From contig NZ_BPQV01000002.1 of the NCBI RefSeq assembly GCF_022179465.1, positions 248,001 to 312,000 of the forward strand: a stretch of DNA of 64,000 nucleotides, written 5' to 3'. Positions 54,512 to 64,000 of this stretch are shown piece by piece (positions within the stretch are counted from its first letter, which is position 1; every line of letters starts with the position of its first letter). Source of the DNA: Methylobacterium organophilum (GTDB taxonomy: Bacteria; Pseudomonadota; Alphaproteobacteria; Rhizobiales; Beijerinckiaceae). The notes beneath the pieces are model-generated. The model searched no databases and was not told the origin of the DNA. It saw nothing but the letters and a program-made list of their open reading frames with translations. The position numbers were made by a program, and so were the translations under genes.

Positions 54512-54547
54512 AGGCCGCCGGGATCATGAAAGCGATCCCGGCGGCCT
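54512..54547. terminator. Strong hairpin ending the cluster
   Basis: Perfect 14-bp stem AGGCCGCCGGGATC (54512-54525) / GATCCCGGCGGCCT (54534-54547) with an 8-base loop, five bases after the last stop. The following CTCTCGTTCGT is only partly T-rich. It also faces the end of truB (minus), so it can act for both directions. Confidence 0.75.
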
Positions 54548-54574
54548 CTCGTTCGTAGCGTGCCGTAACGGCCG

Positions 54575-55615
54575 TCAGTTCCGCTGCGGAGCGGTGCCGC
54601 CGAGATGGAATACGCGGTGCGGCACCAGTTCGCCCCGCTCCACATCGCCCACCGCGACGAGGATGCCCCCGCAGGTAGCGAAGGCCTTGCCCTCGACCGG
54701 GGCGTCACGCCCGCGCAGGATGACCGGCTGGCCGCGCATCAGGCGCAGGGCCATGTCGCGGGAGACCGGCACGGAGGGGACGCCGTCGAGCGCCGTGTCG
54801 ACGGGCTGCAGATGAGGCAGCACGCCCTCCGGGCCCGCCTCTTCCAGGGCGGGGATGTTGCAGGCATTGGCCTCGAGGAAGGGGCCGACGCGGGTGCGGC
54901 GCAAAGCCGAGACGTGGCCGTGGCAGCCCAGCAGGCGGCCGAGATCGCGCGCCAGCGCCCGGACATAGGTGCCCTTGCCGCATTCGGCAGCGATCACCGT
55001 GCACTCCCCGTCATGCTCGACGATGGAGAGGTGGTCGATCTGCACGGGACGGGCGACGAGCTCCACCGTCTCGCCATCGCGGGCGAGATCGTAGGCGCGC
55101 TCGCCCTGGATCTTGATGGCGGAGTAGCGCGGCGGCACCTGCTCGATGGAACCGATGAAGTTCGGCAGCGCCGCCTCGACCTGCTCGCGGGTCGGCCGCG
55201 CGTCGCTGGTCGCGACCGGCCGGCCCTCGGCGTCGTCGGTATCGGTCTCGACGCCCCAGGACACGGTGAAGCGGTAGGCCTTGCGGCCATCCATCACGAA
55301 GGGGACCGTCTTGGTGGCCTCGCCGAGGGCGATGGGCAGGATGCCGGAGGCGAGCGGGTCGAGCGTGCCCGCATGGCCGGCCTTCTTGGCGTTGAACAGG
55401 CGCTTGATCACCGCGACCGCATGGGTCGAGGTCATGCCGACGCCCTTGTCGAGGATGACCCAGCCGCTCACGTCCTTGCGCTTGGGACGGTCCGGGCGCG
55501 GACCCCGCTGCTGCGGACGGCGCGGGCCGCGGCCCTCGTCGGCGCGGCGGGGCTCCGGGGGCCGACCCTGCGGCGCGGGACCGCGCTCGAGGGGGGATTC
55601 TTCCTGCTGCATCAT
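54575..55615 (-). CDS. truB: tRNA pseudouridine(55) synthase
   Basis: 346 residues. The N-terminal 60 residues are basic and rich in Arg/Pro/Gln ([20 protein letters not shown]), unusual but seen in alphaproteobacterial TruB. The catalytic domain has the TruB signature [32 protein letters not shown] with the catalytic Asp in GTLDP, then [19 protein letters not shown] and [33 protein letters not shown], and a PUA-like C-terminus. The ATG at 55615 has AAGGA upstream. End of the nusA-infB operon. Confidence 0.93.
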   Translation of the reverse strand: MMQQEESPLERGPAPQGRPPEPRRADEGRGPRRPQQRGPRPDRPKRKDVSGWVILDKGVGMTSTHAVAVIKRLFNAKKAGHAGTLDPLASGILPIALGEATKTVPFVMDGRKAYRFTVSWGVETDTDDAEGRPVATSDARPTREQVEAALPNFIGSIEQVPPRYSAIKIQGERAYDLARDGETVELVARPVQIDHLSIVEHDGECTVIAAECGKGTYVRALARDLGRLLGCHGHVSALRRTRVGPFLEANACNIPALEEAGPEGVLPHLQPVDTALDGVPSVPVSRDMALRLMRGQPVILRGRDAPVEGKAFATCGGILVAVGDVERGELVPHRVFHLGGTAPQRN

Positions 55616-55722
55616 CGGTCCTTGGTCACGGGTTGCGGCAGAGTCCGGCACCGCTCGGGCACCGGTCGTCTTGAAACGCCGCGGCAATGTCGGTCGGGGG
55701 GCTCGCGCAGCCGTGTCCCGGT

Positions 55723-56151
55723 TCAAACGTCGGAGGCGCTCTCCGGTTCGTCACCCGCCTCGGGGTGATCGAGGTCGCGCTGCACCTTGTCGCTCCGCAG
55801 GAGCGCGTCGATGCGGGCGGCCTCGTCGAAGGTCTCGTCCCGGCGGAAACGCAGCTCGGGCGCGTATTTCAGGTTCACGCGCCGGGCCACCTCCTGGCGC
55901 AGGACGCGCTTGTTGCGCTCCAGCGCCTGGATCACCGGCGTCTCGTCCTGGCCGCCGAGGGGCATCACGTAGGCGGTGGCGAGCTTGAGGTCCGGCGACA
56001 TCCGCACCTCGGGGATGGTGATGACGTGCGAGGCGATCACCGGATCCTGGAGGTCGCCCCGCTGAAGCACCTCGGCCAGGGCGTGGCGCACGAGCTCGGC
56101 CACGCGCTGCTGGCGCTGCGAGGGACCGGACGGGGTCTGCTTCTGGGCCAT
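55723..56151 (-). CDS. rbfA: Ribosome-binding factor A
   Basis: 142 residues, KH-like fold: [48 protein letters not shown], and [35 protein letters not shown], the RbfA signature. Matures the 30S ribosomal subunit by 16S rRNA 5' processing. Acidic C-terminal tail ([13 protein letters not shown]) is common in this group. Lies between infB and truB. Confidence 0.95.
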   Translation of the reverse strand: MAQKQTPSGPSQRQQRVAELVRHALAEVLQRGDLQDPVIASHVITIPEVRMSPDLKLATAYVMPLGGQDETPVIQALERNKRVLRQEVARRVNLKYAPELRFRRDETFDEAARIDALLRSDKVQRDLDHPEAGDEPESASDV

Positions 56152-56208
56152 GGTCTATCTGAGAATCGGATCGATGTCGGGAGCCTCGCGACTCCAATGC
56201 CAACGGAA

Positions 56209-56236
56209 CGGGGCCGCAGCTTACGCCGCGGCCCCG
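56209..56236. repeat. Hairpin between infB and rbfA
   Basis: 9-bp perfect stem CGGGGCCGC (56209-56217) / GCGGCCCCG (56228-56236), 10-base loop, in the 112-base infB-rbfA spacer. No T-run; may be a processing site or partial attenuator within the operon. Confidence 0.4.
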
Positions 56237-56263
56237 CGCCGAGAAGAAACGGGTGGGCGCCGC

Positions 56264-59197
56264 TCAGAGCGTGCGGCGGATCTCCTCGACCCGATAGCAC
56301 TCGATGAAGTCGCCCGCCCGCATGTCCTGATAATTCTCGAAGGACATGCCACACTCGTAGCCGGCGATGACTTCCTTGGCGTCGTCCTTGAGGCGCTTGA
56401 GCTGGGCCAGCTTGCCCTCGTGGATCACCACGTCGTTGCGCAGCAGGCGGACATGGGCGCCGCGCTGGACCACGCCCTCCATGACGCGGCAACCGGCGAT
56501 CTTGCCCACCTTCGACACGTCGAAGATCTGCAGGATCTGCGCCTCGCCCAAGCGCTCCTCGCGGAGCGTCGGCGGCAGCATGCCCGACAGCGTGGCTTTG
56601 ATATCGTCCACGAGGTCGTAGATGATGCTGTAGTAGCGCAGCTCGGTGCCGTCGCGCTCGGCCGCGTTGCGCGCTTCCTTGTGGGCGCGCACGTTGAAGC
56701 CGATCACCACCGCCTTCGAGGCGTTGGCGAGCGTGATGTCGGACTCGGTGATGCCGCCCACGCCCGAGAGCAGGATGCGGACACCGACCTCGTCGTTGCC
56801 CAGCGCGCCGAGCGCGCCGACGATCGCCTCGACGGAGCCCTGCACGTCGCCCTTGATGACGACCGGCAGCTCCTTGCGGCCGCTGCCCTCGCGGGCCTCG
56901 CGCATCATGTCGACGAGCGAGCGGTTGGCGCCGCCGGTGCGGGCGGTCAGGCGGTCGCGCTTGATGCGGGCGCGGTACTCGGTGACCTCGCGGGCGCGGG
57001 CCTCGTTCGGCACCACGATCACGCGATCGCCGGCATCCGGCGTGCCGTTGAAGCCGAGCACCTCGACGGGAACGGACGGACCCGCATAGGGGACGTGCTC
57101 GCCCTTGTCGTCGATGAGGGCGCGGATGCGGCCCCACTCGGCGCCGGCCACGACAATGTCGCCGGCGAACAGCGTGCCACGCTGGACCAGGACCGTGGCC
57201 ACGGGGCCGCGGCCGCGGTCGAGCTGAGCCTCGATCACCGTGCCTTCGCCGTCGCGCTTCTCGTTGGCGCGCAGGTTCATGATCTCGGCCTGGAGCTGCA
57301 GGCCCTCCAGCAGCTCGGGCAAGCCCTCGCCGGTCTTGGCCGAGACCTCGAATTCGAGGGTCTCGCCGCCCATCGACTCCACCTGGATGTCGTGCTGCAG
57401 GAGCTCCGTGCGCACCCGCTGCGGGTTCGCGTCCGGCTTGTCGATCTTGTTGATGGCGATGATCATCGGCACGCCCGCGGCCTTGGCGTGCTGAATCGCC
57501 TCCACCGTCTGGGGCATGACGCCGTCATCGGCCGCCACCACGATCACGACGATGTCCGTCACCTTGGCGCCGCGGGCGCGCATCGAGGTGAAGGCCGCGT
57601 GGCCAGGGGTGTCGATGAAGGTGATGAGGTCGCCCGAGGGCGCCGCCACCTGGTAGGCGCCGATATGCTGGGTGATGCCGCCGGCCTCGCCCTCGACCAC
57701 GTTCGCCTTGCGGATCGCGTCGAGCAGCGAAGTCTTGCCGTGGTCGACGTGGCCCATGATCGTGACGACCGGCGGACGGGGATCGAGATCCTCCTCCAGA
57801 TCCGGCTCGTCGGAGGTGAGGCCCTCCTCGACGTCGGATTCGGCAACGCGGCGCACCGTGTGGCCGAGCTCCTCGGCGATGAGCTGCGCCGTGTCCGAAT
57901 CGATCACGTCGGTGATCTTGTGGATCTGGCCCTGCTTCATCAGCAGACGGATCACGTCCACCGCCCGCTCCGACATGCGGTTGGCGAGCTCCTGGATGGT
58001 GATCGTCTCGGGAATGGTCACCTCGCGCGAGATCTTCTCCTTCGGCTCCTCGTTGCGGTGTCCGCTCATCCGCTGCTGGCGGCGGCGGAAGGAGGCCACG
58101 GAGCGCGTGCGCTCCTCCTCGCCCGCCGTGGCATTGGCGATGGTGAGACGGCCGCGGTTGCGGTCGCCGCCCGGCGACTTCGGGGTCTTCGGCGGCGTGA
58201 TGATCTTGAGCGGCATGCCGGGACGGCGGATCACCCGCTTGGTCTCGGTCTCGTCATCCGGGAGCGCGGCGGCGCTGCGCGGCCCGGGCCGGGCGCCGGC
58301 CGCATCGGACGGCCGGGCGACCGCCGCGGTCGTGGCGGTCGTGGCCGCGGGCTTCTCCGGCTCGGGGGCCGGACGGGCCATGAAGTTGAGGTCGCGCGGC
58401 TTGCGTGGATCGGCGGTCAGCACGCGGCGCGGCTCGGCCGGCGGGGCCGGGCGCGGCACCGGAGCGGCGGGACGGGCCGGAGCCGCCGCCGGACGAGCCG
58501 ACGCGGCGACAGGCCGCTGGGGCGCGGCGGGAGCGGCCGGGCGGGCCGGGGCCACAGGCGCGGCCGGACGCGGAGCCACGGGAGCCGCCGCAGCGGGAGC
58601 GGGGGCGGCAGGCGCGGGGGCGGCAGGCACGGGGGAGACGGCCGGCGGCGCGGCGGCGGCCGCAGCCTCCTCCTCGGCGCGGCGGCGCGATTCCTCGGCG
58701 GCGCGGCGGCGGTGCTCGTCGTCCTGGCGGCGACGCTCCTCCTCCTCGCGGCGACGGGCCTCGGCGGCCTCCCGCTCGCGGCGGTCGGCTTCCTCACGCT
58801 CGCGGCGGGCGCGGATCTCCGCCTCCGCCTTGGCGCGGGCGTCGGCCTCGCGGCGCTGCGCATCGGCCAGGGCGTTGGCGCGGGCATCCCGCTCCTGATC
58901 GCTCAGGGTGCGCAGCACGACGCCCGAGGCGGTACGGCCCGCCGGCCGTGTCGCCGTCGAGGGCGCAGAGGGCGGGGCAGGGCGATTCGCGGGGGCGGGT
59001 GGGGCCTCGCGCGGCGCGACCGTGCCCGGCGCAGCGCCGATGGTGCGGCGCTTCACCGTTTCGACCACGACGGACTTGGACCGGCCGTGGGAGAAGCTCT
59101 GACGCACAGTACCCTGCTCCACCGGCCGCTTCAGCGTCAGCGGCTTGGCGGGGGCACGATTCTGCGTCTTGTCGCCCGTGTTGTTCGTATCGCTCAT
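56264..59197 (-). CDS. infB: Translation initiation factor IF-2
   Basis: 977 residues. N-terminal third is Ala/Pro/Arg/Glu-rich low-complexity (alternating AP-rich and EER-rich runs to about residue 320), typical of long alphaproteobacterial IF-2. GTPase core: G1 [12 protein letters not shown] (about 481-492), DTPGH (G3), [10 protein letters not shown] (G4), then domain II and C-terminal tRNA-binding regions ([34 protein letters not shown]). It positions initiator tRNA on the 30S. Its ATG directly follows the ylxR stop (TGA-ATG), so these are coupled. Hairpin between it and rbfA. Confidence 0.97.
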   Translation of the reverse strand: MSDTNNTGDKTQNRAPAKPLTLKRPVEQGTVRQSFSHGRSKSVVVETVKRRTIGAAPGTVAPREAPPAPANRPAPPSAPSTATRPAGRTASGVVLRTLSDQERDARANALADAQRREADARAKAEAEIRARREREEADRREREAAEARRREEEERRRQDDEHRRRAAEESRRRAEEEAAAAAAPPAVSPVPAAPAPAAPAPAAAAPVAPRPAAPVAPARPAAPAAPQRPVAASARPAAAPARPAAPVPRPAPPAEPRRVLTADPRKPRDLNFMARPAPEPEKPAATTATTAAVARPSDAAGARPGPRSAAALPDDETETKRVIRRPGMPLKIITPPKTPKSPGGDRNRGRLTIANATAGEEERTRSVASFRRRQQRMSGHRNEEPKEKISREVTIPETITIQELANRMSERAVDVIRLLMKQGQIHKITDVIDSDTAQLIAEELGHTVRRVAESDVEEGLTSDEPDLEEDLDPRPPVVTIMGHVDHGKTSLLDAIRKANVVEGEAGGITQHIGAYQVAAPSGDLITFIDTPGHAAFTSMRARGAKVTDIVVIVVAADDGVMPQTVEAIQHAKAAGVPMIIAINKIDKPDANPQRVRTELLQHDIQVESMGGETLEFEVSAKTGEGLPELLEGLQLQAEIMNLRANEKRDGEGTVIEAQLDRGRGPVATVLVQRGTLFAGDIVVAGAEWGRIRALIDDKGEHVPYAGPSVPVEVLGFNGTPDAGDRVIVVPNEARAREVTEYRARIKRDRLTARTGGANRSLVDMMREAREGSGRKELPVVIKGDVQGSVEAIVGALGALGNDEVGVRILLSGVGGITESDITLANASKAVVIGFNVRAHKEARNAAERDGTELRYYSIIYDLVDDIKATLSGMLPPTLREERLGEAQILQIFDVSKVGKIAGCRVMEGVVQRGAHVRLLRNDVVIHEGKLAQLKRLKDDAKEVIAGYECGMSFENYQDMRAGDFIECYRVEEIRRTL

Positions 59198-59989
59198 TCA
59201 GTCCGAACCCTGGGGGTATCCATCGTCCCGTCGACCGGCGTCCCGTCGCGCGCCGGGCCGGTCCATCATCTCGTCGTCGTGCAGATCGGAGGCGGCCGTG
59301 CCGGCGCCGGTCGGCTCCGCCGTCCCGGACGCCGCCGCCGTGCCCTCGAAGGCTCGGAGCCGACGCCAACGCGCGAGACAGCCGGTAGTGCCGGCACCCG
59401 CGACGAGGGCAGCGTGTATCACATGATCCCGGCCCAAGGCCACGTCCAATTCGGCACTGGACAGGTCATCGACAGCCGGAATGCGGAATATGTCATCGCC
59501 ATAGCGCCTGCGCAATGCCGCGGCGAGCTTGCGCCGGCCATCCGCACTGGCATCGGAGGCGTGAATCAGGGCGGCGACACCCTCACGACCGCCGATCTCC
59601 GCCTCGACCTTGCTGAAGCCGGTGACGAGGCAGCCCGCCTTGTTGGCCAGAGCGATTCCCTGGCGCAGGTCGGCCCGCAACGCCTCGGCAATGCGGTCGG
59701 CCAGATCCGGCGCAGCCTTGACCGCGCTGGACTTGAAGGCGCGCTGGAAGGCCTTGCGCTTCACCGCCTGCTCGACGAGGGCGCGACTCGCGCCCACCCA
59801 GGCCCCGCGGCCCGGCAGCTTGGCGCGCAGATCCGGCACCACCTCGCCCTCGGGGCCGAGGACGAAGCGCAGCATCGCGTCCGGCGACTGCACCGTGCGG
59901 GTGACGATGCAGGTGCGCGCAGCATTGGCCCGGCCCCGGCCGAGGCCGGGGTCGAGATCCATCTCCGCATCCTGCGTCACCGGCTGCAT
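59198..59989 (-). CDS. ylxR: YlxR-family RNA-binding protein with C-terminal L7Ae-like domain
   Basis: 263 residues. The N-terminal 90 residues match YlxR/DUF448: RTCIVTRTVQSPDAMLRFVLGPEGEVVPDLRAKLPGRGAWVGASR. The middle (about 100-175) resembles an L7Ae-type helix-sheet region (GIALANKAGCLVTGFSKVEAEIGGREGVAALIHASDASADG) and the last 60 are low-complexity, acidic/Arg-rich. Alphaproteobacterial ylxR proteins often carry this extension. It lies between nusA and infB in the conserved order. Role in RNA binding and infB expression inferred from family. Confidence 0.85.
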   Translation of the reverse strand: MQPVTQDAEMDLDPGLGRGRANAARTCIVTRTVQSPDAMLRFVLGPEGEVVPDLRAKLPGRGAWVGASRALVEQAVKRKAFQRAFKSSAVKAAPDLADRIAEALRADLRQGIALANKAGCLVTGFSKVEAEIGGREGVAALIHASDASADGRRKLAAALRRRYGDDIFRIPAVDDLSSAELDVALGRDHVIHAALVAGAGTTGCLARWRRLRAFEGTAAASGTAEPTGAGTAASDLHDDEMMDRPGARRDAGRRDDGYPQGSD

Positions 59990-60012
59990 GATTCCCGAGC
60001 GTCCTTCCGATC

Positions 60013-61647
60013 TCAGGCGTGCTGCGGCTCGCCTTCGGCCGGGGTCTCGGCCTCGCCCTCGGCGGCCTCTTCACCCTCTTCGGCCTCCGGCTCGGGCAAA
60101 GCCTCGATCCAGCCGGCCTTCAGGCGGGCGGCCATGATCAGGGCCTCGGCCTCGGCGCGGGAAAGATCGAAGCCGTCGAGGAAGCCGGCATGGCGCACGG
60201 CCTCGGGGCCGCGGCCCTCGGTGTAGCCGACGAGGTCGTCGGTGGCGCAGCCCGCGAGATCCTCGACGCTCTTCACGTCGTTCTCGCCGAGCGCCACCAT
60301 CATCGGCGTGGTGATGCCGTCGATCTCGCGCAGGGCGTCCTCGACGCCCAGCGCCTGGCGACGCTCGTCGAATTCCTGCTCGACCCGGGCGAGGTAATCC
60401 TGGGCGCGGGCCTGGATCTCGGCACCGGTCTCCTCGTCGAGGCCCTGGATGTTCGAGAGCTCGTTCGTCTCGACGTAAGCGATCTCCTCGACGGAGCGGA
60501 AGCCTTCCGCGGCGAGCAGCTGGCCGACGGTCTCATCGACGTCGAGGGCCTCCATGAAGGTCTGGCTGCGCTCGGCGAATTCCTTCTGGCGGCGCTCCGA
60601 TTCCTCGGCCTCCGTCAGGATGTCGATGTCCCAGCCGGTAAGCTGGGAGGCCAGACGCACGTTCTGGCCGCGGCGGCCGATGGCCAGCGAGAGCTGGTCG
60701 TCGGGCACCACCACCTCGATGCGGTCGGCCTCCTCGTCGAGAACCACCTTCACGACTTCCGCCGGCTGGAGGGCGTTGACGATGAAGGTCGCCTGATCCT
60801 GCGACCACGGGATGATGTCGATCTTCTCGCCCTGCAGCTCGCCGACCACCGCCTGGACGCGGGAGCCGCGCATACCGACGCAGGCGCCGACCGGGTCGAT
60901 CGAGGAATCGCGCGAGATCACGGCGATCTTGGCGCGGGAGCCAGGATCGCGGGCGACCGCCTTCACCTCGACGATGCCGTCGTAGATCTCCGGCACTTCC
61001 TGGCCGAACAGCTTGGCCATGAACTGGGGATGCGAGCGCGACAGGAAGATCTGCGGACCGCGCACCTCGGAGCGCACGTCGAACAGGTAGGCGCGGATGC
61101 GGTCGCCGGGGCGGAAGGTCTCGCGCGGGATCATCTCGTCGCGGCGCACGATGCCCTCGCCGCGGCCGAGATCGACGATGACGTTGCCGTACTCGACGCG
61201 CTTCACGACGCCGTTGAGGATCTCGCCGATGCGGTCCTTGTACTCGTCGTACTGGCGGGCGCGCTCGGCGTCGCGCACCTTCTGCACGATCACCTGCTTG
61301 GCCGATTGCGCGGCGACGCGGCCGAAATCGAAGGGTGGCAGGGTGTCGGAGATCACGTCCCCGACCTGCGCGGCCGGGTTGTAGCGGCGGGCCTGGTCGA
61401 CGGTGATCTCGCGGGCGTCGTTCTCGACCTCCTCGACCACGAGGAGGTGGCGCGACAGACGCAGGGCGCCGCTCTTCGCGTCGATCTCGGCATGCACGTC
61501 GGTCTCGGCGCCGTAGCGGGAGCGGGCCGCCTTGGCGATCGCCTCTTCCATCGCCTCGATGACGATCTGGCGGTCGATGACCTTCTCGCGGGCGACCGCA
61601 TCGGCGATCTGCAGGAGTTCGAGCCGGTTGGCGCTGACGACGGCCAT
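60013..61647 (-). CDS. nusA: Transcription termination/antitermination factor NusA
   Basis: 544 residues. N-terminal RNA polymerase-binding domain ([46 protein letters not shown]), S1 domain ([33 protein letters not shown]), two KH domains ([51 protein letters not shown]), then two acidic repeats and a Glu-rich tail ([21 protein letters not shown]). All domains are intact; length is standard. Second gene of the rimP-nusA-ylxR-infB operon. Confidence 0.97.
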   Translation of the reverse strand: MAVVSANRLELLQIADAVAREKVIDRQIVIEAMEEAIAKAARSRYGAETDVHAEIDAKSGALRLSRHLLVVEEVENDAREITVDQARRYNPAAQVGDVISDTLPPFDFGRVAAQSAKQVIVQKVRDAERARQYDEYKDRIGEILNGVVKRVEYGNVIVDLGRGEGIVRRDEMIPRETFRPGDRIRAYLFDVRSEVRGPQIFLSRSHPQFMAKLFGQEVPEIYDGIVEVKAVARDPGSRAKIAVISRDSSIDPVGACVGMRGSRVQAVVGELQGEKIDIIPWSQDQATFIVNALQPAEVVKVVLDEEADRIEVVVPDDQLSLAIGRRGQNVRLASQLTGWDIDILTEAEESERRQKEFAERSQTFMEALDVDETVGQLLAAEGFRSVEEIAYVETNELSNIQGLDEETGAEIQARAQDYLARVEQEFDERRQALGVEDALREIDGITTPMMVALGENDVKSVEDLAGCATDDLVGYTEGRGPEAVRHAGFLDGFDLSRAEAEALIMAARLKAGWIEALPEPEAEEGEEAAEGEAETPAEGEPQHA

Positions 61648-61705
61648 GGTCTTGGTCCTTCTTCGGTCGGTCGTGTGTTCGGCGTGACGGGCTGTCGGGG
61701 CAGTG

Positions 61706-62485
61706 TCAGTGGAGGGTGTCGCGGTTCTTCAGCCGGGCGGCCTTGGTGACGACGCCGCCCTTGGCGGGCTTCGCCCCGGGCTTGGCAGCCGGCTTGGCCC
61801 CGGCCTTGGCCTTCACGGGCTTGCCGCCCTTCTTGGGTCGCTGCGGCTGCGGGATGACGCGGTAGACGGGGGCCTCTTCGGCCTCCTCTTCGGCCTCCTC
61901 TTCATCGTCCCCCTCATCCGGATCCTCGTCCTGGGGCGGGGCGGAGCCGCGGCGGAGGGATTCGCGGATCAGCTCATCGGTGAGGACGAGATGGGCTTCG
62001 CCGAGATCGGCGAGCGGCAGCTCGATCCGACTCGGCAGGCCCTCCTTCACGTCGGGCAGGTCGATCGGCACCGTGGTGCCGTCCGGGCTCGGGACGCCGA
62101 GGATGCCGCGGAAGCGCTTGCGCCCGTCGAGGGGGCGGGCGAGCTCGACCTTGGCCTCGTAGCCGGCCCAGCGCTCGAAATCGGAGACGCGCACCAGCGG
62201 GCGATCGATGCCGGGCGAGGAGATCTCGAGGTAATAGGCCCCGCCGATCGGGTCCTCTAGGTCGAGGATCGGCGAGATGGCGCGGCTCACGGCCTCGCAA
62301 TCGTCGACGCTCATGGTGCCGTCCGGCCGCTCGGCCATGATCTGCACCGTGCAGCCCTGCGTGGTCGAGATCTTCACCCGCACGAGGCGGAAGCCGAGGC
62401 CCTCGATCGGCCCCTCGACCACCTGAGTGACCCGTGCGGCGACGCCGCTCTCCACGACAAGACGCTTCTCGGTGGTCTCCGCCAT
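61706..62485 (-). CDS. rimP: Ribosome maturation factor RimP
   Basis: 259 residues. RimP N-domain ([88 protein letters not shown]) and an SH3-like C-domain. A C-terminal tail of about 90 residues is acidic then Lys-rich ([25 protein letters not shown]). It matures the 30S subunit and starts the operon. The tail is longer than in enteric RimP but usual for this lineage. Confidence 0.94.
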   Translation of the reverse strand: MAETTEKRLVVESGVAARVTQVVEGPIEGLGFRLVRVKISTTQGCTVQIMAERPDGTMSVDDCEAVSRAISPILDLEDPIGGAYYLEISSPGIDRPLVRVSDFERWAGYEAKVELARPLDGRKRFRGILGVPSPDGTTVPIDLPDVKEGLPSRIELPLADLGEAHLVLTDELIRESLRRGSAPPQDEDPDEGDDEEEAEEEAEEAPVYRVIPQPQRPKKGGKPVKAKAGAKPAAKPGAKPAKGGVVTKAARLKNRDTLH

Positions 62486-62819
62486 GCCTGCGCTCGGCCG
62501 TTCGTCCGTATCAGTAAGTTGAACGCTCTGGAGCCGTGCCCCATCGGGCCCGATCCCAAATCATCGCTTCGCCGCGCGCAGGGACGCCGAAGGGGAATCC
62601 GTTCGGCGAAGCGCGCGCCGGCTACGGCCAAGGCTCGCGGGAAATAAAAAAGAGCGGACCCGGTGGGGCCCACTCCCGCAAGCAGTCTAACGACCGCAAC
62701 CAGAATGTAGCGCTTCAGGTAGCCCCCTTCGCGCTTCGATTCAAGGGCTTTGCGCACGCCGCCCGCATCGAGCGGGCGGAACGCGGCGGTATTGCTTGCC
62801 CGGGGCCGGCCCCTCCGGT
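62486..62819. other. 334-bp gap: rimP promoter region and ompW terminator
   Basis: No gene is evident. It holds a minus-strand terminator for the upstream ompW-like gene near 62646-62675, and the sequence next to rimP (62486-62560) presumably holds the promoter for the whole rimP-nusA-infB operon. No strong consensus promoter is seen. Confidence 0.6.
62646..62675 (-). terminator. Rho-independent terminator after ompW-like gene
   Basis: On the minus strand: GAGTGGGCCC, 4-base loop, GGGTCCGCTC (10 bp with two mismatches, 62652-62675) followed by TTTTTTATTT (62642-62651). Confidence 0.75.
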
Positions 62820-63503
62820 TCAGAACTTGTAGGTGATGCCGCCGCCGAAGATCCACGGATCGATGTCGATCCGGCCGCGCACCACCCCCGCGCTCAGCTT
62901 CACCTTGGTGTCGAGGAAGAGCTTCTTCACGTCGAGGTTCACACCCCAATGTTCGTCGAGCATGTAGTCGAAGCCGGCCTGCAGGGCGGGCGCGAAGCTG
63001 TTGCTCAGGCGCAGGCCCGTGAAGCCGCCCCGCGCCTGTTCGTCGAAGAAGATCGAGTAGTTCACGCCGGCGCCGAGATAGGGCTTGAACGGGCCGAATC
63101 CGTCGAAGTGATACTGCAGGGTCAGCGTCGGCGGCAGGATCCAAGTGGTGCCGATGCGCGTGTCCGCGAGACTTCCAGCCCCCTGGATGCCGTGCCGCGT
63201 GACGCCGAGGATCAGCTCCGCGGCGACGTTCTTCGTGAAGAAGTAGGAGATGTCGAGTTCGGGGATAACCGTGTCGGTGATGTCGACCCCCGCGCCGGCG
63301 AGGGGCACCCCACCCGCCGAAAGACGGGCACCCGCGTCGGGCCTCACGTCGAGGACGCGCAGGCGCACCATCCAGGGCGACCACGGAGCCGGGAGGGTGA
63401 CAGCGACGGGCTCGGCGCGGGACGGCAGATCGGCGGAATGGGCGGCTGGCGCCATGACACAGAGGCCGGCGGCCACGGCAAGGGCGTTGATCCTGGTGGA
63501 CAT
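62820..63503 (-). CDS. ompW: OmpW-family outer membrane protein
   Basis: 227 residues with a Sec signal peptide (MSTRINALAVAAGLCVMAPAAHSA, cleavage near 24). Amphipathic beta-strand pattern of a small 8-stranded barrel: WMVRLRVLDVRPDAG, VIPELDISYFFTKNVAAELILGVTRHGI, TLTLQYHFDGFGPFKPYLGAGVNYSIFFDEQ, and a C-terminal GGITYKF ending in Phe, as OMPs require. The family OmpW/AlkL can pass small hydrophobic molecules. Followed by its own terminator; substrate unknown. Confidence 0.92.
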   Translation of the reverse strand: MSTRINALAVAAGLCVMAPAAHSADLPSRAEPVAVTLPAPWSPWMVRLRVLDVRPDAGARLSAGGVPLAGAGVDITDTVIPELDISYFFTKNVAAELILGVTRHGIQGAGSLADTRIGTTWILPPTLTLQYHFDGFGPFKPYLGAGVNYSIFFDEQARGGFTGLRLSNSFAPALQAGFDYMLDEHWGVNLDVKKLFLDTKVKLSAGVVRGRIDIDPWIFGGGITYKF

Positions 63504-63627
63504 GGGGAGTCGTCGATCCGTACGTCGCGTGAGGAAGGCACCGGCAAGCCGGCCTCCCTCAAGAACGTCGTCCGTCGAGCCCCCTCCTTGATCCGGATCA
63601 AAGGCCGAGCTTACCGCGGCGCGCGCC

Positions 63628-64000
63628 TCAGCCCGGCAGCACCGGCGGGTGATAGGGCAGGGTGAAAGCCAGGGCCCAGAGCAGGAACAGCACCACCGGC
63701 AGGTGGAAGATCAGCTGCAGGAAGCTGAAGCCGACGATATCGCGCGCCTTCAGGCCGAGGATGCCGAGAAGGGGCAGCATGAAGAACGGGTTGATCAGGT
63801 TCGGCAGCGCCTCGGCGGCGTTGTAGACCTGCACGGCCCAGCCGAGATGCACCTTCAGCTCGTTGGCCGCCTGCATCACGTAGGGCGCCTCCAGCAGCCA
63901 CTTGCCGCCGCCCGAGGGGATGAAGAAGCCGAGCACGGCCGAATACACGCCCATCGAGAGCGGGAAGCTGCCCGCCGTGTTCAGCGAGACAAAGGCGTGG
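63628..64000 (-). CDS. Short-chain fatty acid transporter AtoE-like, C-terminal part (5' end outside window)
   Basis: The last 124 codons of a larger membrane protein; the frame stays open to the window edge. Hydrophobic segments with FVSLNTAGSFPLSMGVYSAVLGFFIPSGGGKWLLEAPYV, NLINPFFMLPLLGILGLKARDIVGFSFLQLIFHLPVVLFLLW, the AtoE/short-chain fatty acid carrier motif (IPSGGGKW). AtoE brings in acetoacetate or butyrate. Upstream atoD/atoA genes are not visible. Confidence 0.85.
   Translation of the reverse strand, partial: HAFVSLNTAGSFPLSMGVYSAVLGFFIPSGGGKWLLEAPYVMQAANELKVHLGWAVQVYNAAEALPNLINPFFMLPLLGILGLKARDIVGFSFLQLIFHLPVVLFLLWALAFTLPYHPPVLPG

Noticed and set aside
56150-60226. Plus-strand reading frame of over 1300 codons antisense to rbfA, infB and ylxR
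   Set aside because: It mirrors highly conserved genes on the minus strand, has no recognisable domain, and is His/Arg/Gly/Leu-biased as expected of GC-rich antisense frames.

Overview
The window is a 64 kb, GC-rich chromosomal segment of an alphaproteobacterium, most likely a member of the Methylobacteriaceae (Methylobacterium/Methylorubrum). This placement is inferred from four features: a Caulobacter-type fliF-fliG-fliH-fliN-flbD operon with a SciP/DUF1153 gene, a prk-fbp-cbbR block, a DUF6894 protein, and a bacteriophytochrome with its heme oxygenase. I see no tRNA, rRNA, CRISPR array, insertion sequence or prophage. Both ends cut genes: argF on the left and an AtoE-type transporter on the right.

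Layout. 1-4.6 kb: end of argF, a VOC protein, an AT-rich island, a DUF6894 protein, and an SDR plus flavin disulfide reductase pair. 4.7-7.9 kb: a photoreceptor kinase with a PYP-like PAS domain ahead of a phytochrome core, translationally coupled to heme oxygenase. 8.1-11 kb: an HpnL-like membrane protein and a KpsE-type polysaccharide export protein. 11.1-19 kb: flagellar genes on the minus strand (fliK-flgD, sciP, fliF-fliG-fliH-fliN-flbD). 19.3-25.2 kb: fbp-prk-rpe-cbbY on the minus strand, divergent from cbbR and a ferredoxin reductase; no RuBisCO gene is present. 25.2-28.7 kb: XRE regulator, META-domain lipoprotein-like protein, cysK, and two small hydrophilic proteins. 28.7-34 kb: a type I secretion ABC/HlyD pair and an OPT transporter. 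34.2-38.4 kb: DUF1989, YqcI/YcgG, a class I methyltransferase, an EgtD-like enzyme and a ferritin-like protein. 38.4-41.8 kb: patatin, isochorismatase-like hydrolase, a 27-residue membrane peptide and a YihY/BrkB protein.

42.1-54.5 kb is the most interesting region. It holds twelve co-directional genes, almost all joined by 4-base start/stop overlaps, preceded by an AT-rich leader and closed by a perfect 14-bp hairpin. They encode three sugar-nucleotide SDRs, a radical SAM protein, one GT4 and three CgeB-like glycosyltransferases, inositol-3-phosphate synthase, a histidine-phosphatase-family protein, a methyltransferase and a glycoside-hydrolase-like protein. The set looks like a pathway for an inositol-containing, C- or O-methylated glycoconjugate whose structure I cannot name. 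The last protein appears to be a circularly permuted TIM barrel.

54.6-62.5 kb is the conserved rimP-nusA-ylxR-infB-rbfA-truB translation/transcription operon on the minus strand. It is followed by an OmpW-type outer membrane protein with a clear terminator and the partial AtoE gene.
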